Source: Nemertoderma westbladi | Lineage: Eukaryota; Xenacoelomorpha; Nemertodermatida; Nemertodermatidae | Direction: 5' to 3' | DNA: 41,267 nt | NCBI GenBank assembly: GCA_032718475.1 | Contig: JAUCBJ010007210.1 | Span: 1 to 41,267, forward strand | Shown here: piece after piece, positions 10,901 through 19,758 of the stretch | Numbering within the stretch: position 1 is the first letter of the stretch | Layout: each line of letters begins with the position of its first letter | The notes under the pieces: model-generated | Database searches by the model: none | Told to the model about the DNA's origin: nothing | What the model saw: only the letters and a program-made list of their open reading frames with translations | Made by a program: the position numbers and the translations under genes

Positions 10901-13142
10901 AGAATATCTACAGTTTCGGCGCATGTATAGTAACGAAATATTAAGTAAGAACTTGACGCAGGCGGAGTGCCTAAAGTATCTGCAAGTATATACAGGAGGC
11001 CCAGCATACGACATCGTGAGGCAATACCAAGGCATCGAGGGCGGCTTCACGACAGCATGGCGGGCGCTAGATAGGGAATACGGGCACCCGGCCAAGATCA
11101 TCCGGCAAACCCTGAGAGGCATAACATCGGGTGGCCTACAGGATAATCCCGTTAGCATTAAGACGTTTGCTAACAAAGTTGAAAAGGCGCTGATCGTGTT
11201 AAAGACGTTGGACGCACCATACGAACTCAACGCGTCTAACAACATCACCACGATAGCGCAGGCACTGCCGATCTGGTTACGAAGGAAGTGGAGGAAAATC
11301 GCTTTCTCCACACGGGAAGAGAAGGGTGTGGAACCGGGCCTAGAAGAGATGTCGAGCTTCTTGAACTATGAAGCCGAACTAATAACAGACCCAGTCTATA
11401 GCGAGGATAGTTTGGGGAAGGCACCTAAGACCGAATACAACTGGCCTGAACCCGAATATAATCCGACAGACCCATTCTCGGGAGTGGGACAATCACTACC
11501 ACATGCGGCCACACAGGGGACTGCTAGTCCACAGTTAGCTGGTAGCAGGGCCACACCGTGGCGGGGACAGAAAGAAAATAACACCATAAATAAACATAAT
11601 CCCAATGTACCCAGTAGGCCGAATACAGACAACCAAAACACTAAATCGGTACATATAAACCTAGACGCGATACGTGAGGGACTATACAGGGAACGCTATA
11701 AACCAGGATTCGAATGTCAATTACATCGGGACGGAACACATAAGACCAGGAGTTGTAAGCACTGGCAAGCGTTGCCCAAACAAGATCGTATAGCCTACAC
11801 AGACGCAAACGGACTATGTCATCGATGTGTGGTAGAAGGACACAGGTCCGGAGAGTGTAGAGAAACAGCAGTCAGAGAGTCCGAGACTGGAGGCCAGGCA
11901 ATGGCCACAAGCACGACAGAAGAGGAGAAGAAGAGAAAAGTACTACTCGGGGTAGTACCAGTAAAGATATCAGGAGAGGGCGGTCGATCAGTAACGACAT
12001 TAATGCTGGTCGACAGCGGAGCAGCCTTCACGCTGGTGGAGAACTGGGTGGCCGAAGAGATAGGGCTAAAGACAAGGCCGAATAGAATGGCGGTGACTAC
12101 CGTCTCGAGTAAAGATGAGGTCCTGGAGACGAGGGCGGGGCGGTGCAGGATAGCAGCGATTGCACCGGGATGCGACTATGGGGCGACGATCGACCCCATC
12201 CACGTCATCGAATCGATAAACATCAACGCCAGGCGACCAACCAACATTGAGGTCGAGCAGTATAGATTCCTGGACGGTATCGATTTCTCAATACCAAAGG
12301 TGGACGTTAGGAAGGTGTCCATTATAGTAGGGATGGACTGCCCGACGGCCCATGAGAGGATGAAGACGGTCTTCGGCGAAGACAGGCAGCGGGACCCGAC
12401 GGCGATCCTCACGCCGTTCGGATGGACGCTTAGCGGCCCAGTTAAAACCAACATCCCATGCAGTGTGACAGAGACATCTGGGTGCATGATACCAGGCACC
12501 GAAGACGCAGAGGAAGTAGAGGAGAAACAAGAGATAGTAGAGCCAGATAGGGAGGTGACAGTAAGAAAGTGGGCAGAGGAAAGTAGGTTTCCCAGCAAGC
12601 ATCGGTATGGAGATGGAGCGGAGCGGACGGCGAGGTGTCCGGAGGACAACACTCCAGGGGAGTGCCCGGAGGAGTGTCGGGAGGAGTGTCCGGAAGAGAC
12701 GCAGGTCCGGTTTGGAGGCATACCGACAAGGGGGAAGTCGAGAAGGAAGGCAGGACGGAAAGGGATAGGACTACTATTGTACCTACTGTTCTGCCTGTTC
12801 TTTCACTTTCTATTCATTCTGCCGGCGGGAGACAACAAGGAGGGAGGTGGCATTTTGATGCCAGGAGATGAGCTAGTTAAGAAGGCGGCGGAGAGACCCG
12901 ATTTCAGGGTGGCAGAAGAGGGAGAGCCAATTCCTGGTCAGTTGGAGTTGGCGGGGAGAGCGTGGCGAAGAGAGTGCGGCGAATTCTACAGGACCTACAA
13001 GATCAGCAGTGGGAGAGTGCCTGTTGGAAGAATCGCCCTAGTTAAGAGGTTTAGTCGTCCAATATTTTGGACTGAGGGGGGTGGGAATGAGGGCGAGACG
13101 CCCTTCCCACAAGAAAATAATTATTTAATTAAAAACAAATAA
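7974..13142 (+). CDS. Gag-protease polyprotein of the nested BEL/Pao-type element, with unusual C-terminal extension
   Basis: One uninterrupted frame of 1722 codons starts at ATG 7974, 95 bp after the LTR. Residues 1-320 are charged and Arg-rich, and about 330-420 are Asn-rich. Tandem blocks follow: GGLVGHVV.RQEVAGL three times (about 422-480) and EVRSGGWGGATG...ERGGA twice (about 500-575). A third repeat, RRL..(F/Y)NREVEDR, occurs three times near 636-676. A DUF1759-like capsid lies at about 960-1140 (PFKFDGSRPEEYLQF, YDIVRQYQG, RALDREYG). Zinc knuckles follow at about 1246-1300 (CQLHRDGTHKTRSC, CHRCVVEGHRSGEC), and the usual third CxxC/LLH motif is absent. A DUF1758-like aspartic protease has LVDSG near 1345 and SIIVGMD near 1446. 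After TPFGWTLSGP the sequence is unlike pol: an acidic Cys repeat (CPEECREECPEE), a basic patch, an 18-residue hydrophobic segment (GLLLYLLFCLFFHFLFIL, about 1598-1615) and a basic tail. Confidence 0.9.
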   Translation: MSRERGTTPPRTPDDDLTIREATARRYGPTTPVDATSTTSITSNPANQDVGGRLQRESESSRGESETGEERDDESTQGGGRYADVAGQPQTEGDGRPTGTATVEPTVRRRTRRERGEVGDEDVGVSDRLRRAYAATREQLKEARGGAEIDQVKLRRRLGESNRYFDYLVRSGQGELAEERARGVAFELFGLWERRGMGPGVVYIGPYLVDAREVKLVGWAGPHEGESEVSSEDSASSVSEDPGKRGKVGRTEGRRKSVATDKSATSSAKERRVQEINLAAYELRTREKLEWIMGRRKEQESEREEREAREQSVRYTYSSRMGEGGSSSALGNIGINSTVVNNPNPFIAGNILPGSSNLSLNSNNNINSNIQNNQNNSNSNLNFENNNNSNLNNLNNNPVSNSNNLIDLTNNIGNGAINVNLPDVYSPADGGLVGHVVSRQEVAGLRQPDGGLVGHVVGRQEVAGLSKPGVGLVGHAVVRREAGVNRPSRSRDSVSTREGCRDEVRYIEVRSGGWGGATGAPPHEISGERGGAENAPQRGCRSVVRGSEVRSGGWGGATGTPPRGISSERGGAGSVPQASADNARAELGKPQHPAMESNRGIASIPSGVRSSRERQVDVARGRATERRAQLEERRLVEFNREVEDRRRLVDYNREVEDRRRLAEFNREVEERRKEDNRRVVARSNRRARTDSEPSIVERELGSQWSRTSGDCRRPGETHHTLGEGYRTYRYEDESRIGDRRETSRRDIAADREYGSRGEIRDSRRINFDSEGHMQTAGHTVGLTAHTIIGHAGRDRVGDRVARTTGLNPEVAEYIPVGGREVGRPISVQQHDYNTQGHNIYPGEGRVIVDRCMGPNILTSTPVPNIPVGGGQGDIPPSRYQQYTPIGARTSNPLDENRSCDTEIWRGPLPPMIYPTQQAKSTADRTNGPYPVRETIQHPSNPLEAQAMGMATLIDALKTRIELPPVEPFKFDGSRPEEYLQFRRMYSNEILSKNLTQAECLKYLQVYTGGPAYDIVRQYQGIEGGFTTAWRALDREYGHPAKIIRQTLRGITSGGLQDNPVSIKTFANKVEKALIVLKTLDAPYELNASNNITTIAQALPIWLRRKWRKIAFSTREEKGVEPGLEEMSSFLNYEAELITDPVYSEDSLGKAPKTEYNWPEPEYNPTDPFSGVGQSLPHAATQGTASPQLAGSRATPWRGQKENNTINKHNPNVPSRPNTDNQNTKSVHINLDAIREGLYRERYKPGFECQLHRDGTHKTRSCKHWQALPKQDRIAYTDANGLCHRCVVEGHRSGECRETAVRESETGGQAMATSTTEEEKKRKVLLGVVPVKISGEGGRSVTTLMLVDSGAAFTLVENWVAEEIGLKTRPNRMAVTTVSSKDEVLETRAGRCRIAAIAPGCDYGATIDPIHVIESININARRPTNIEVEQYRFLDGIDFSIPKVDVRKVSIIVGMDCPTAHERMKTVFGEDRQRDPTAILTPFGWTLSGPVKTNIPCSVTETSGCMIPGTEDAEEVEEKQEIVEPDREVTVRKWAEESRFPSKHRYGDGAERTARCPEDNTPGECPEECREECPEETQVRFGGIPTRGKSRRKAGRKGIGLLLYLLFCLFFHFLFILPAGDNKEGGGILMPGDELVKKAAERPDFRVAEEGEPIPGQLELAGRAWRRECGEFYRTYKISSGRVPVGRIALVKRFSRPIFWTEGGGNEGETPFPQENNYLIKNK

Positions 13143-14055
13143 TTAAAATAATTAAATAATAATTAGTAGAGGATAGTAAGAAGTAGCAGTTAGAAGTTAG
13201 GTAGTAGTAGAGAAGTTAGAAGGCGGCGGGGCAAGGGAGTGTGGCATATTGTCATGCCACGAGTAGTAGTAGTGGGGTTGTGGGCACCGTAAGCGCCACT
13301 TAGAAGGAGAGTAGGTTAGAAGGCGGCGGGGTAAGGGAGTGTGGCATATTGTCATGCCACGAGTAGTAGTAGGGGGGTCGTGGGCACCGGAAGCGCCACG
13401 TAGAAAGTAGCAGTGGTAGAGAGGTTGTGGGCACCGGAAGCGCCACGTAGAAAGTAGTAGTAGTGGAGTGGTTGTGGGCACCGTTAGCGCCACGTAGATA
13501 GAGATAGAGTTAGTTGGAGGATTTTAATCAGAGTTAGAAAAGAGTTAGTAGACTTAGCAGAAAGTTAGAGAGTTCTAGTTAGAGTTAGTAGAAAGTTAGA
13601 GGCTTTTAGTTAGAGCTAAAAGTAGTAAGAGTTAGCAGAGAGCAGAGTTAGTAGTTAGTAGAGTTAGATAGTTAGAGTTAGTAAGTTAGATAAGGTAGAT
13701 AGTATGATAGCACAGGGGTAGCATTAGAGGTCAGGGCCTTAAAGAGTGGCAGGGAGTAGAGAGGAGATAGTGAGAAGAGCTGTTGGCGAGAAGTTAGAGT
13801 GCGATTCAGGTGTGGGGAGAGTGTAAGAGTGGGGAGAGAGCGAGTTGAGTTAGAGAGCGAAGTTAGAGTGGCGAGAGTGTTGGGGAAACAAAAATTGTGT
13901 GAGAGAAGCGCACGATCGGCCCGACACGAGACGCCAGAGGGTAGTGACATCATACCCATAGGGAGCGGCCTGGAAAGCCGACTCCAAGAAAATAACTCCA
14001 CCCCACACCCGATAATAGATCGAGTTCCAGCGGAATTGTAGCGCACTTTAGTTGG
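13143..14055 (+). other. Noncoding 3' tail of the nested element with tandem hairpin repeats
   Basis: No credible gene. 13206-13497 holds tandem units. The near-perfect hairpin GTGGCATATTGTCATGCCAC occurs at 13241-13260 and 13341-13360. A second motif, GTGGGCACCG(G/T)AAGCGCCAC-like, occurs at 13280, 13380, 13427 and 13474. From about 13500 to 13700 the strand is dominated by GTTAGA/GTTAGT/AGTTAG words. The rest, to 14055, is purine-rich and unremarkable. Open frames on the opposite strand mirror the repeats and are not supported. Confidence 0.75.
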
Positions 14056-14093
14056 ATGCTATCTTCTTACCGGGAAGATAGCATGGGGGGGAG
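14056..14093 (+). promoter_or_regulatory. Terminal hairpin plus polypurine tract of the nested element
   Basis: ATGCTATCTTC (14056-14066) is perfectly complementary to GAAGATAGCAT (14074-14084) across a 7-nt loop. It is followed with no gap by GGGGGGGAG (14085-14093) and the 3' LTR. The G-rich tract fits a plus-strand primer. The hairpin could mark or protect the primer; that is inference. BEL-1 has a similar arrangement at 26935-26964. Confidence 0.8.
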
Positions 14094-14653
14094 TGTTAGC
14101 TTATCCAATTCCGCTAACACCCCACAAAGTTATAAGCCGATAAGCAATATTGGGAGCCACGAGATTGGGCAATTAACCAACTCGTGCCATCCCAATAAGA
14201 GTGGGAAGGAAGCACACAATAGGGGTCAGGGGCCAAACCCCTAACCAAGAGAGAACAGCAAGGGCGAAGGGAAGCACTTCAGAGGGGGGCAAAGGGTGCC
14301 AACAGGGGTATTAGCCAATGGGGGGACAGCATCGACTAAGTACTGTAACGGCCAAACCCGTGCAATATATATTACCTGTACGGTAATCATTATAGTCAGT
14401 TTACTCAGTCAGCTATCCCAGTACAGTAAGGCAGTACGGTGACTGTTAAGACCGTCGTCGCCACCGTCACCATATTACCGGTATATTAGCTTTATCTACT
14501 GTGCTATCTGTATCACTCATCATTTATTATCTCAACGTTATCAGAGTTCGACAACGACACTAGAACAATTATTACCTTTTCCATTCACACGGCGGGGCGG
14601 GGACGCGTACGAAACACACCGGATAAACCGGGATCCTCTCGGATCCCGTCACA
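14094..14653 (+). repeat. 3' LTR of the nested element
   Basis: 560 bp, apparently identical to 7319-7878. It starts TGTTAG directly after the polypurine tract and ends GTCACA before the GAAAG target copy. Confidence 0.95.
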
Positions 14654-14658
14654 GAAAG
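14654..14658. repeat. Target site duplication GAAAG (right copy)
   Basis: Five bases following the 3' LTR, identical to 7314-7318. Confidence 0.92.
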
Positions 14659-15993
14659 GGATATAACTCAGCGTTATTTATGCAGACGGAGGCGCTTGCA
14701 GTCCTAGCGAAGAGAGCAGTGGAGTCTCAGTTGAGCGACGTAGCGACGAAGGTTTACGACAGGGCTTTGGCGGCCTTGTTAGAGCACTGCGCGTTATCGG
14801 AGCGATTCCAACGAGTTAGGACAGAAAACTGGTTGCTATGGGCGTCGCAAGCGCAGGCGACTCAGGTAAGTGATGCGGAGTTGAGGAACTTAGTGGAGCA
14901 GGAAGAGACCCAAGACAACGAAGAGCGATGATACCAGAGGGAAGTCACCAGCTGGCTGACGCAGAGCGGAGTAGTAGTACCGGGTCAGGTGTTACCGACG
15001 ACGGAGAACATCCAACAGAGGACGTTAACTCCACCCGACGACGCATCCAGAAACAGTGGGGGTTCTCAGGTTAGTCACGCGCAAGGGAAGGTTATATGCA
15101 CTAGATCCCTTGTTTCTCACAACTCGGCAGAGGAGAGAAGACGCCGACTAGACGAACAACAGGCAGAGGTCTTGCGAGCATCAGAGGCACGGAAGGAAGC
15201 CGAAAGAGAAAGGGAGCGCAAACGGAAGTTGGACGCGGAGCTGCGAGAGTTGGAGGATATAAGTAAGCGCGAACGAGCTGAACGCATGCGGAAAGAACGC
15301 GAACTTCAAGCCAAACGCGAGCGCAAGGAACTCGAATGCGAACAGAAAGTACGCGAGCTTCAACTCGAATGCGAACAAAAAGAACGCGAGCTTCAACTCG
15401 AACGCGAGCGGAGAGAACGTGAACTTCAAGCTGAACGCGAGCGCAAGGAACTCGAACGCGAACAGAAGAACGCGAGCTTCAACTCGAATGCGAGCGCAAG
15501 GAATGCGAACTCGAGATCGAGAAAAGAAGACACGCGTTGTATGAAGAAAAGGCACGACTGGAAGAAGAGAGCGCAGCGAGACTCGCGAGGGAAGAAGAAC
15601 AACGCAAACTGGCGCAATTGGAAAGTGCGAGACTAAACTTAGAGAGCGAAGAACGAACTAGGAAGGCAAATCAAATTGCCGAGAAGGTATGCGAATGATC
15701 GAAGAATGTGGGGCGAGTGTAGGTACCGAGTTGTGAGAACTGTTCGCACAGGAGAAGGCCGAACAGGAGGCGAGAACTCCGGTTATCCGTGAGTCGACGG
15801 CGACCAGAATTCCTATACCAGGTCCAGCTATTACGAGTACTCGGATCGCTAAACCGTTCTCTACATATTGCACGCTGGTTTGCATTAGTGCTTCACCCAT
15901 CGCGCAGGATTCGCGCCATCAGACGGCGCACTGCGACGCAACTATTATCGAGACGACGAGGAGTTTAGAGAAGAAACTCCTAGAGGCCGAGTA
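14659..15993 (+). pseudogene. BEL-1 gag, middle part with charged coiled coil; stops and frameshifts
   Basis: This resumes the gag frame after the nested insertion (MQTEALAVLAKRAVES and on). An in-frame TGA lies at 14929-14931; the same frame continues to about 15466. From about 15120 it encodes a long Arg/Glu/Lys helix of repeated ERELQLERERRE-type units, predicted as a coiled coil. At about 15466 the frame shifts, and the helix continues in another frame to about 15698. Beyond that come further stops and shifts (15699-15993). Coiled coils preceding a DUF1759 capsid occur in other BEL/Pao gags, and BEL-2 has a comparable Ala/Glu/Lys helix. Two donor-like sites lie here: CAGGTAAGT at 14863 and a weaker CAGGTTAGT near 15067. 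Confidence 0.7.
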
Positions 15994-17394
15994 TTGGGCG
16001 AACCGAAACCACAAGTTTGGAATACGCGGATGGATCGCCGACCCAGTTCGACGGAGAACTACCGGGTTAAACCGGAAGAGGGATCATATGAGAGACAGCG
16101 GATTACTCAAATAGAGCCGACAATTCAGCAGAACCCTAGCCAGGAATTTATTACAAGGGAGGAGTTAGGTGCTAGTTTAGCGCAAGCTATATCGCCGCAC
16201 ATCCAACCTATAACGGACATGCTTAGTAACCTACAGTTAAAGGAAGCAGCCCAGGTAAGAAGTAATTCTAATCCTAGCAGGCCTGAACTAGATAGAGTCC
16301 AACCTAGTCAACGAGTACGCATATCGGAGGCAACAATACCACAAGGACCATAGGTAAGAACGCCCATCCCTACGATCCATAATCCCGACTTCGAACACTC
16401 GGCAGAAAGATTTATACAAGAGGCCTGGGTCAGGGCCTCAGCGCGTAAACCGACACAAGCGCTGAGGACCGACACAGACTCGAGCGATGAAGAGGAAGAA
16501 TTGAGACGGCAGAAGTTCCAAAACTGGAAGGAAAGAAGGACCGACGCGGAGCAGGTAAGTATGAATCCCCGGGAAAGGTCCAGACTTAATAACCCTGTAG
16601 AACTAAATAATTTGTTAACCCAGAACGACGCAACCCTTAGAGACATAGGTAAGTTTGCTGCTAGGCAAGGACTGCCGACGCAACAACCCCAGAAGTTTAT
16701 GGGCAACCATCAACATTGGAGGACATTTAAAACCTATGTCGACGAACAGCTGACCAACAGCACCTTTACTCCTAACGAGAAGTTCAACTATCTACTGCAG
16801 ATGCTCCATCGAGAACCTAGAGCCATTGCTGATAACTTCGCCGGCAATGAAAGAGCGTTTGAACTAGCTATGAAGACACTTAGCGACATCTACGGGAATA
16901 AAACCAAGATGGCACCGTCGATAGTGGAAGACTTGGGTAAGGGCGGAAGGGTTATAACGCCGTTGGAGCTGTTGAACTTAGTGAACGCTATTTCAAACGC
17001 ATTGGACATCTTAAGGATGGTAAATCTGCCTCATCATGGCGATCACGCCGAAGTTTTAAAGAGCATAATAAGACGTTTAAACATGCGTTACCGACAGAAA
17101 TGGCGCAAACTAGAAAATAAGTTAGAGGGTCAAGGTAAGGTGTTGACACTTCAACACATCCATGACATGATAGCCATGGATGCGGAAGCAGAGATGAAAT
17201 CAAACTTCTCAGAGGAGAATATGGGAGAGTCTAAACCTGTTACCGGTAAGTCAATGGTAAGTTTTGACAATGATAGAACCACTGTGACTTTTAACTCAGT
17301 AGACAGATACAATTCTAGTACCCCTGCCTTTAGACCAGACTCGCGAGTATGGTCAGGTGAGAGGTCAGATAGACCTAAGGTGAAACAACAGTAG
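15994..17394 (+). pseudogene. BEL-1 gag capsid region (DUF1759-like), in-frame TAGs
   Basis: This frame is open from about 15994 to the TAG at 17392-17394, apart from a TAG at 16351-16353. The capsid core begins near 16690 with QKFMGNHQHWRTFKTYVDEQ and continues with KFNYLLQML, ERAFELAMKTLSDIYGN, LPHHGDHAEVL and YRQKWRKL. These are hallmarks of the BEL/Pao DUF1759 domain. The TAG at 16351 lies in CCATAGGTAAG, which differs by one base from the CAGGTAAG word common in this element. The frame continues unchanged past the second TAG into the zinc knuckles, so gag and protease were one reading frame. Confidence 0.75.
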
Positions 17395-17444
17395 TTGCCG
17401 GATGGATTTGTAGGTTGCCAATTCTGCCTACTAAAGGAGGTAAG
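16254..17444 (+). other. Cluster of 5' splice-site-like words in BEL-1 gag
   Basis: GGTAAG occurs at 16254, 16353, 16554, 16648, 17134, 17245, 17256 and 17439. Several are full CAGGTAAG. No matching acceptor pattern was identified by eye. Confidence 0.6.
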
Positions 17445-18685
17445 ATCAGGCAACCATAAGTTAGACAGTTGCAGACGGTTTAAAGAATTAACTTCGGAAC
17501 AGAGAAGAGTTCAAGTGCGGATGTTGGTCACCTGTTGGGCATGTCTTGCGCCAGGTCATGTACGGCGCCAGTGCCCGAACAGCAAGGACGGATGCATGGA
17601 GTGCGGCCGACTACATCACAAGTTGCTACATGCGGATTTCCATACTCAAACGGACCGTTATCTACAGAGAAATCCTCAAAGGAAGGGAAGCAGAGATCCC
17701 ATAACGATAAGAAGAAATACGTACACCAGCATCCAAGACGATGGATATCAACCAGGTTCGTCGGACGAGGATGGCGAGGCGAGCGCGAGAGAGGTGACCT
17801 GCCAAGGGTTCACCACGGATAGTTCATCGACCAGCTCGCGGACGTATTTATCATCGACCACGTCGGAAATATTCAGCGTGATTCCGGTGAAACTTACTGG
17901 AGATAAGGGGTCGAAGAGAATATATGTGATTTTGGACACTGCATCCACATTATCGTATATAGACGAGGAAGTAGCAAGAGCCGTTTCCAGCTACCGGGAC
18001 GCCGAGGAAATCCAAATAGAGTTGAAATCCATGCAGGGGGTAGGTGACCTCAAGGGACACAAGATTTCGGTAGAACTAGACTCCCTACTCCCGAGAGACC
18101 AGCACACTCACCAAGAATGGAGAGCTTTGCCATTGGATGGATTTAAGTGTCTAGCTATGAAAATGGTTCGGCAGGCAGTTAGGTAAGGTGCCACCGATGA
18201 GTCCCATAGCACAGGAGTATTTTGACAAGCTCAGAATACCGAGACACCAGGTGGGTTATAGTAATGTATCTATGTTAATTGGAGCAGAACAGCTGATCGC
18301 GCACCAAATATGGGAAACGAGACCAGCTGAGCCGTTTGTAAATGGGCCACACGCCCATAGGAATATATCAGGTTGGTATACACGAGTACCCATGTCCTAT
18401 GAGTTTTCAGGTGGCGACAAGCCAAAGGATAGACACGACGAATTACAGCCTATAACACAACAACCGTTAGTAAAACCACCAGACATAGACGAGTTTAGGA
18501 GAACCTGTATTGACCACTATAGCGACTTTAGCGAGTCAGACGAGGAGTTGATTCCCGATAATGTTAGATTGTCGGAACCACTCTACAACGACCGAACAGA
18601 TAGTGAACCCAAGGACCACTGTTATCAGACCCGTGGGTCTGGTTCAGCGGCCCATGCCACTTATTTGAGTAACGTTTTGACTTAA
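17395..18685 (+). pseudogene. BEL-1 nucleocapsid zinc knuckles and aspartic protease, one frameshift
   Basis: This continues the capsid frame after TAG 17392. The knuckle region spans about 17416-17640 with CQFC, a Cys in DSCRRF, CWACLAPGHVRRQC and CMECGRLHHKLLH, the standard BEL/Pao order. The DUF1758-like protease starts near 17875 (IPVKLTGDKGS) with an active-site-like LDTAST at about 17932; DTA replaces the more usual DSG. A TAA at 18184-18186 marks a frameshift, and the second frame continues from 18188 with the C-terminal protease motif SMLIGAEQL. That frame runs to a TAA at 18683. The GAEQ in place of the usual G.D suggests altered or decayed protease. Hairpin E lies near the end of this frame (18626-18641). 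Confidence 0.75.
18626..18641. repeat. BEL-1 hairpin E (variant core)
   Basis: CAGACC-CGTG-GGTCTG, perfect 6-bp stem. Relative to the other four hairpins one stem pair is changed on both sides, A-T to G-C, so pairing is kept. Flanked by TTAT on the left like hairpin B. Confidence 0.7.
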
Positions 18686-18694
18686 ACCAATATA

Positions 18695-19261
18695 GTGGAG
18701 GGTCAGGTGGCTAAATATCGAGACCTCGACATTTTCAAATTCAGCAAAGAGGAGTTGCAGCAGGAATTGATACGCCAGGACCTCGAGACAGGAGCTAAAA
18801 CTGTTGAATGGCTGGATAGGGACGCGATGGAACCCGGTGGATACGACTTAACCATGTCCACTGATGAGAAACGGTCGCAAGAGATGATGGAAGACACCAT
18901 ACGTCTGCCACCGACGGGACATTTTGAAGTTGGAATGTTGTGGCGTTGACAACCCCCTAAGTTGGAGAACAATTACAACTTGGCCTTGAAAAGATTGAAC
19001 GGAGTAAGGGCTCGGTTGCTAAAGAATCAAGATGTTAGGGAGAAGTATTGCGCCCAGATCAACAACTATTTCGCCAAGGGATTTGCTGGGAAGGTAGAGA
19101 ACCCCGACTTAGTGACGGACCAGACTTATTACCTCCCACACCACTATGTGACTCACCCTAACAAACAAGACAAGGTCCGAGTAGTCAATGACCGCGCAGC
19201 AGTCTATAGAGGTATGTCCCTGAACTCAGAGTTGATGGATGGTCCCAACCTAAATAACTAC
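18695..19261 (+). pseudogene. BEL-1 reverse transcriptase, N-terminal part up to the MITE
   Basis: The frame is the same as the preceding segment. FKFSKEELQQELIR and FEVGMLWR match the connection between protease and RT in BEL/Pao pol. An in-frame TGA stands at 18947-18949. Downstream come NYNLALKRLNGVRARLL, TYYLPHHYVTHPNKQDKVRVVND and SLNSELMDGPNLNNYL, the typical fingers region. Coding homology stops at the TTAA (19262-19265) where the MITE inserted. The remaining codons to 19357 lie in MITE sequence and are not RT. Confidence 0.8.
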
Positions 19262-19265
19262 TTAA

Positions 19266-19754
19266 CCCTATCCATACCGGGGTATTTTAGACGCTCAAAC
19301 TACCGGGGGGGGGGGGGGGGGGGGACTTTTGGGGACGTAAAGTTTGGAAGCATATAACTTTGTGTGGTGTGATGATATTACTTTAAAGTAAAAAGTTTTA
19401 GATACAAAATTTATTCCTCTATCCAAATATGCCACACACTAATGCTCAAATATAATATTTAAATACTATAATTATGTTTAAATTGATTTTAAATTGATAT
19501 TAAATTGATTGAATTTTAAATTTCCCTCCTACAATAGTTCAGCAATAATATGACAGTTTCAGAGACAGGTCAGTTTACGAGTCATTTTCATGGTCATGAA
19601 TAATAATATGAAAATAAATTTTTGTTTTAAGATAAAGAATAATAAATTTTAGGAAAAGTAACGGAATTTCACTTGCAATAAATGTGGTTTGGCTTTGAAC
19701 CAAGCAATCAAATAAAGTGCGTCTCCAAAAGTCCCCCCCCCGGTATGGATAGGG
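19266..19754. mobile_element. piggyBac-like MITE, 489 bp, inserted in the BEL-1 RT
   Basis: TTAA flanks both ends (19262-19265 and 19755-19758). The ends are inverted repeats beginning CCCTATCCATACCGGGG, followed by a G tract and GACTTTTGG.GACG. CCC-starting termini with TTAA duplication are characteristic of piggyBac. The left arm has about 22 extra bases between CCGGGG and the G tract, and the tract is 20 G on the left against 9 C on the right. The interior is AT-rich with no transposase. The RT frame joins exactly across the site if the element plus one TTAA is disregarded, as expected for a simple insertion. Confidence 0.88.
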
Positions 19755-19758
19755 TTAA

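Larger units (their letters stand above)
7319..14653 (+). mobile_element. Nested non-autonomous BEL/Pao-type LTR retrotransposon with intact gag-protease
   Basis: Two 560-bp direct LTRs (7319-7878 and 14094-14653) begin TGTTAG and end GTCACA, and look identical by eye. A perfect 5-bp target duplication, GAAAG, flanks the element (7314-7318 and 14654-14658). A polypurine tract, GGGGGGGAG, sits directly before the 3' LTR. The interior has one 1722-codon frame and a 950-bp noncoding tail. There is no RT, RNase H or integrase, so movement would need enzymes from a related autonomous element. Identical LTRs and an unbroken frame argue for a recent insertion. Confidence 0.95.

Noticed and set aside
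7874-13493. Minus-strand open frames opposite the nested gag-protease and its tail
   Set aside because: They mirror a GC-rich, well-supported plus-strand frame and contain no domain.
13500-13700. Interstitial telomere repeat
   Set aside because: GTTAGA/AGTTAG words are irregular, not a regular TTAGG or TTAGGG array, and lie inside a retroelement tail.
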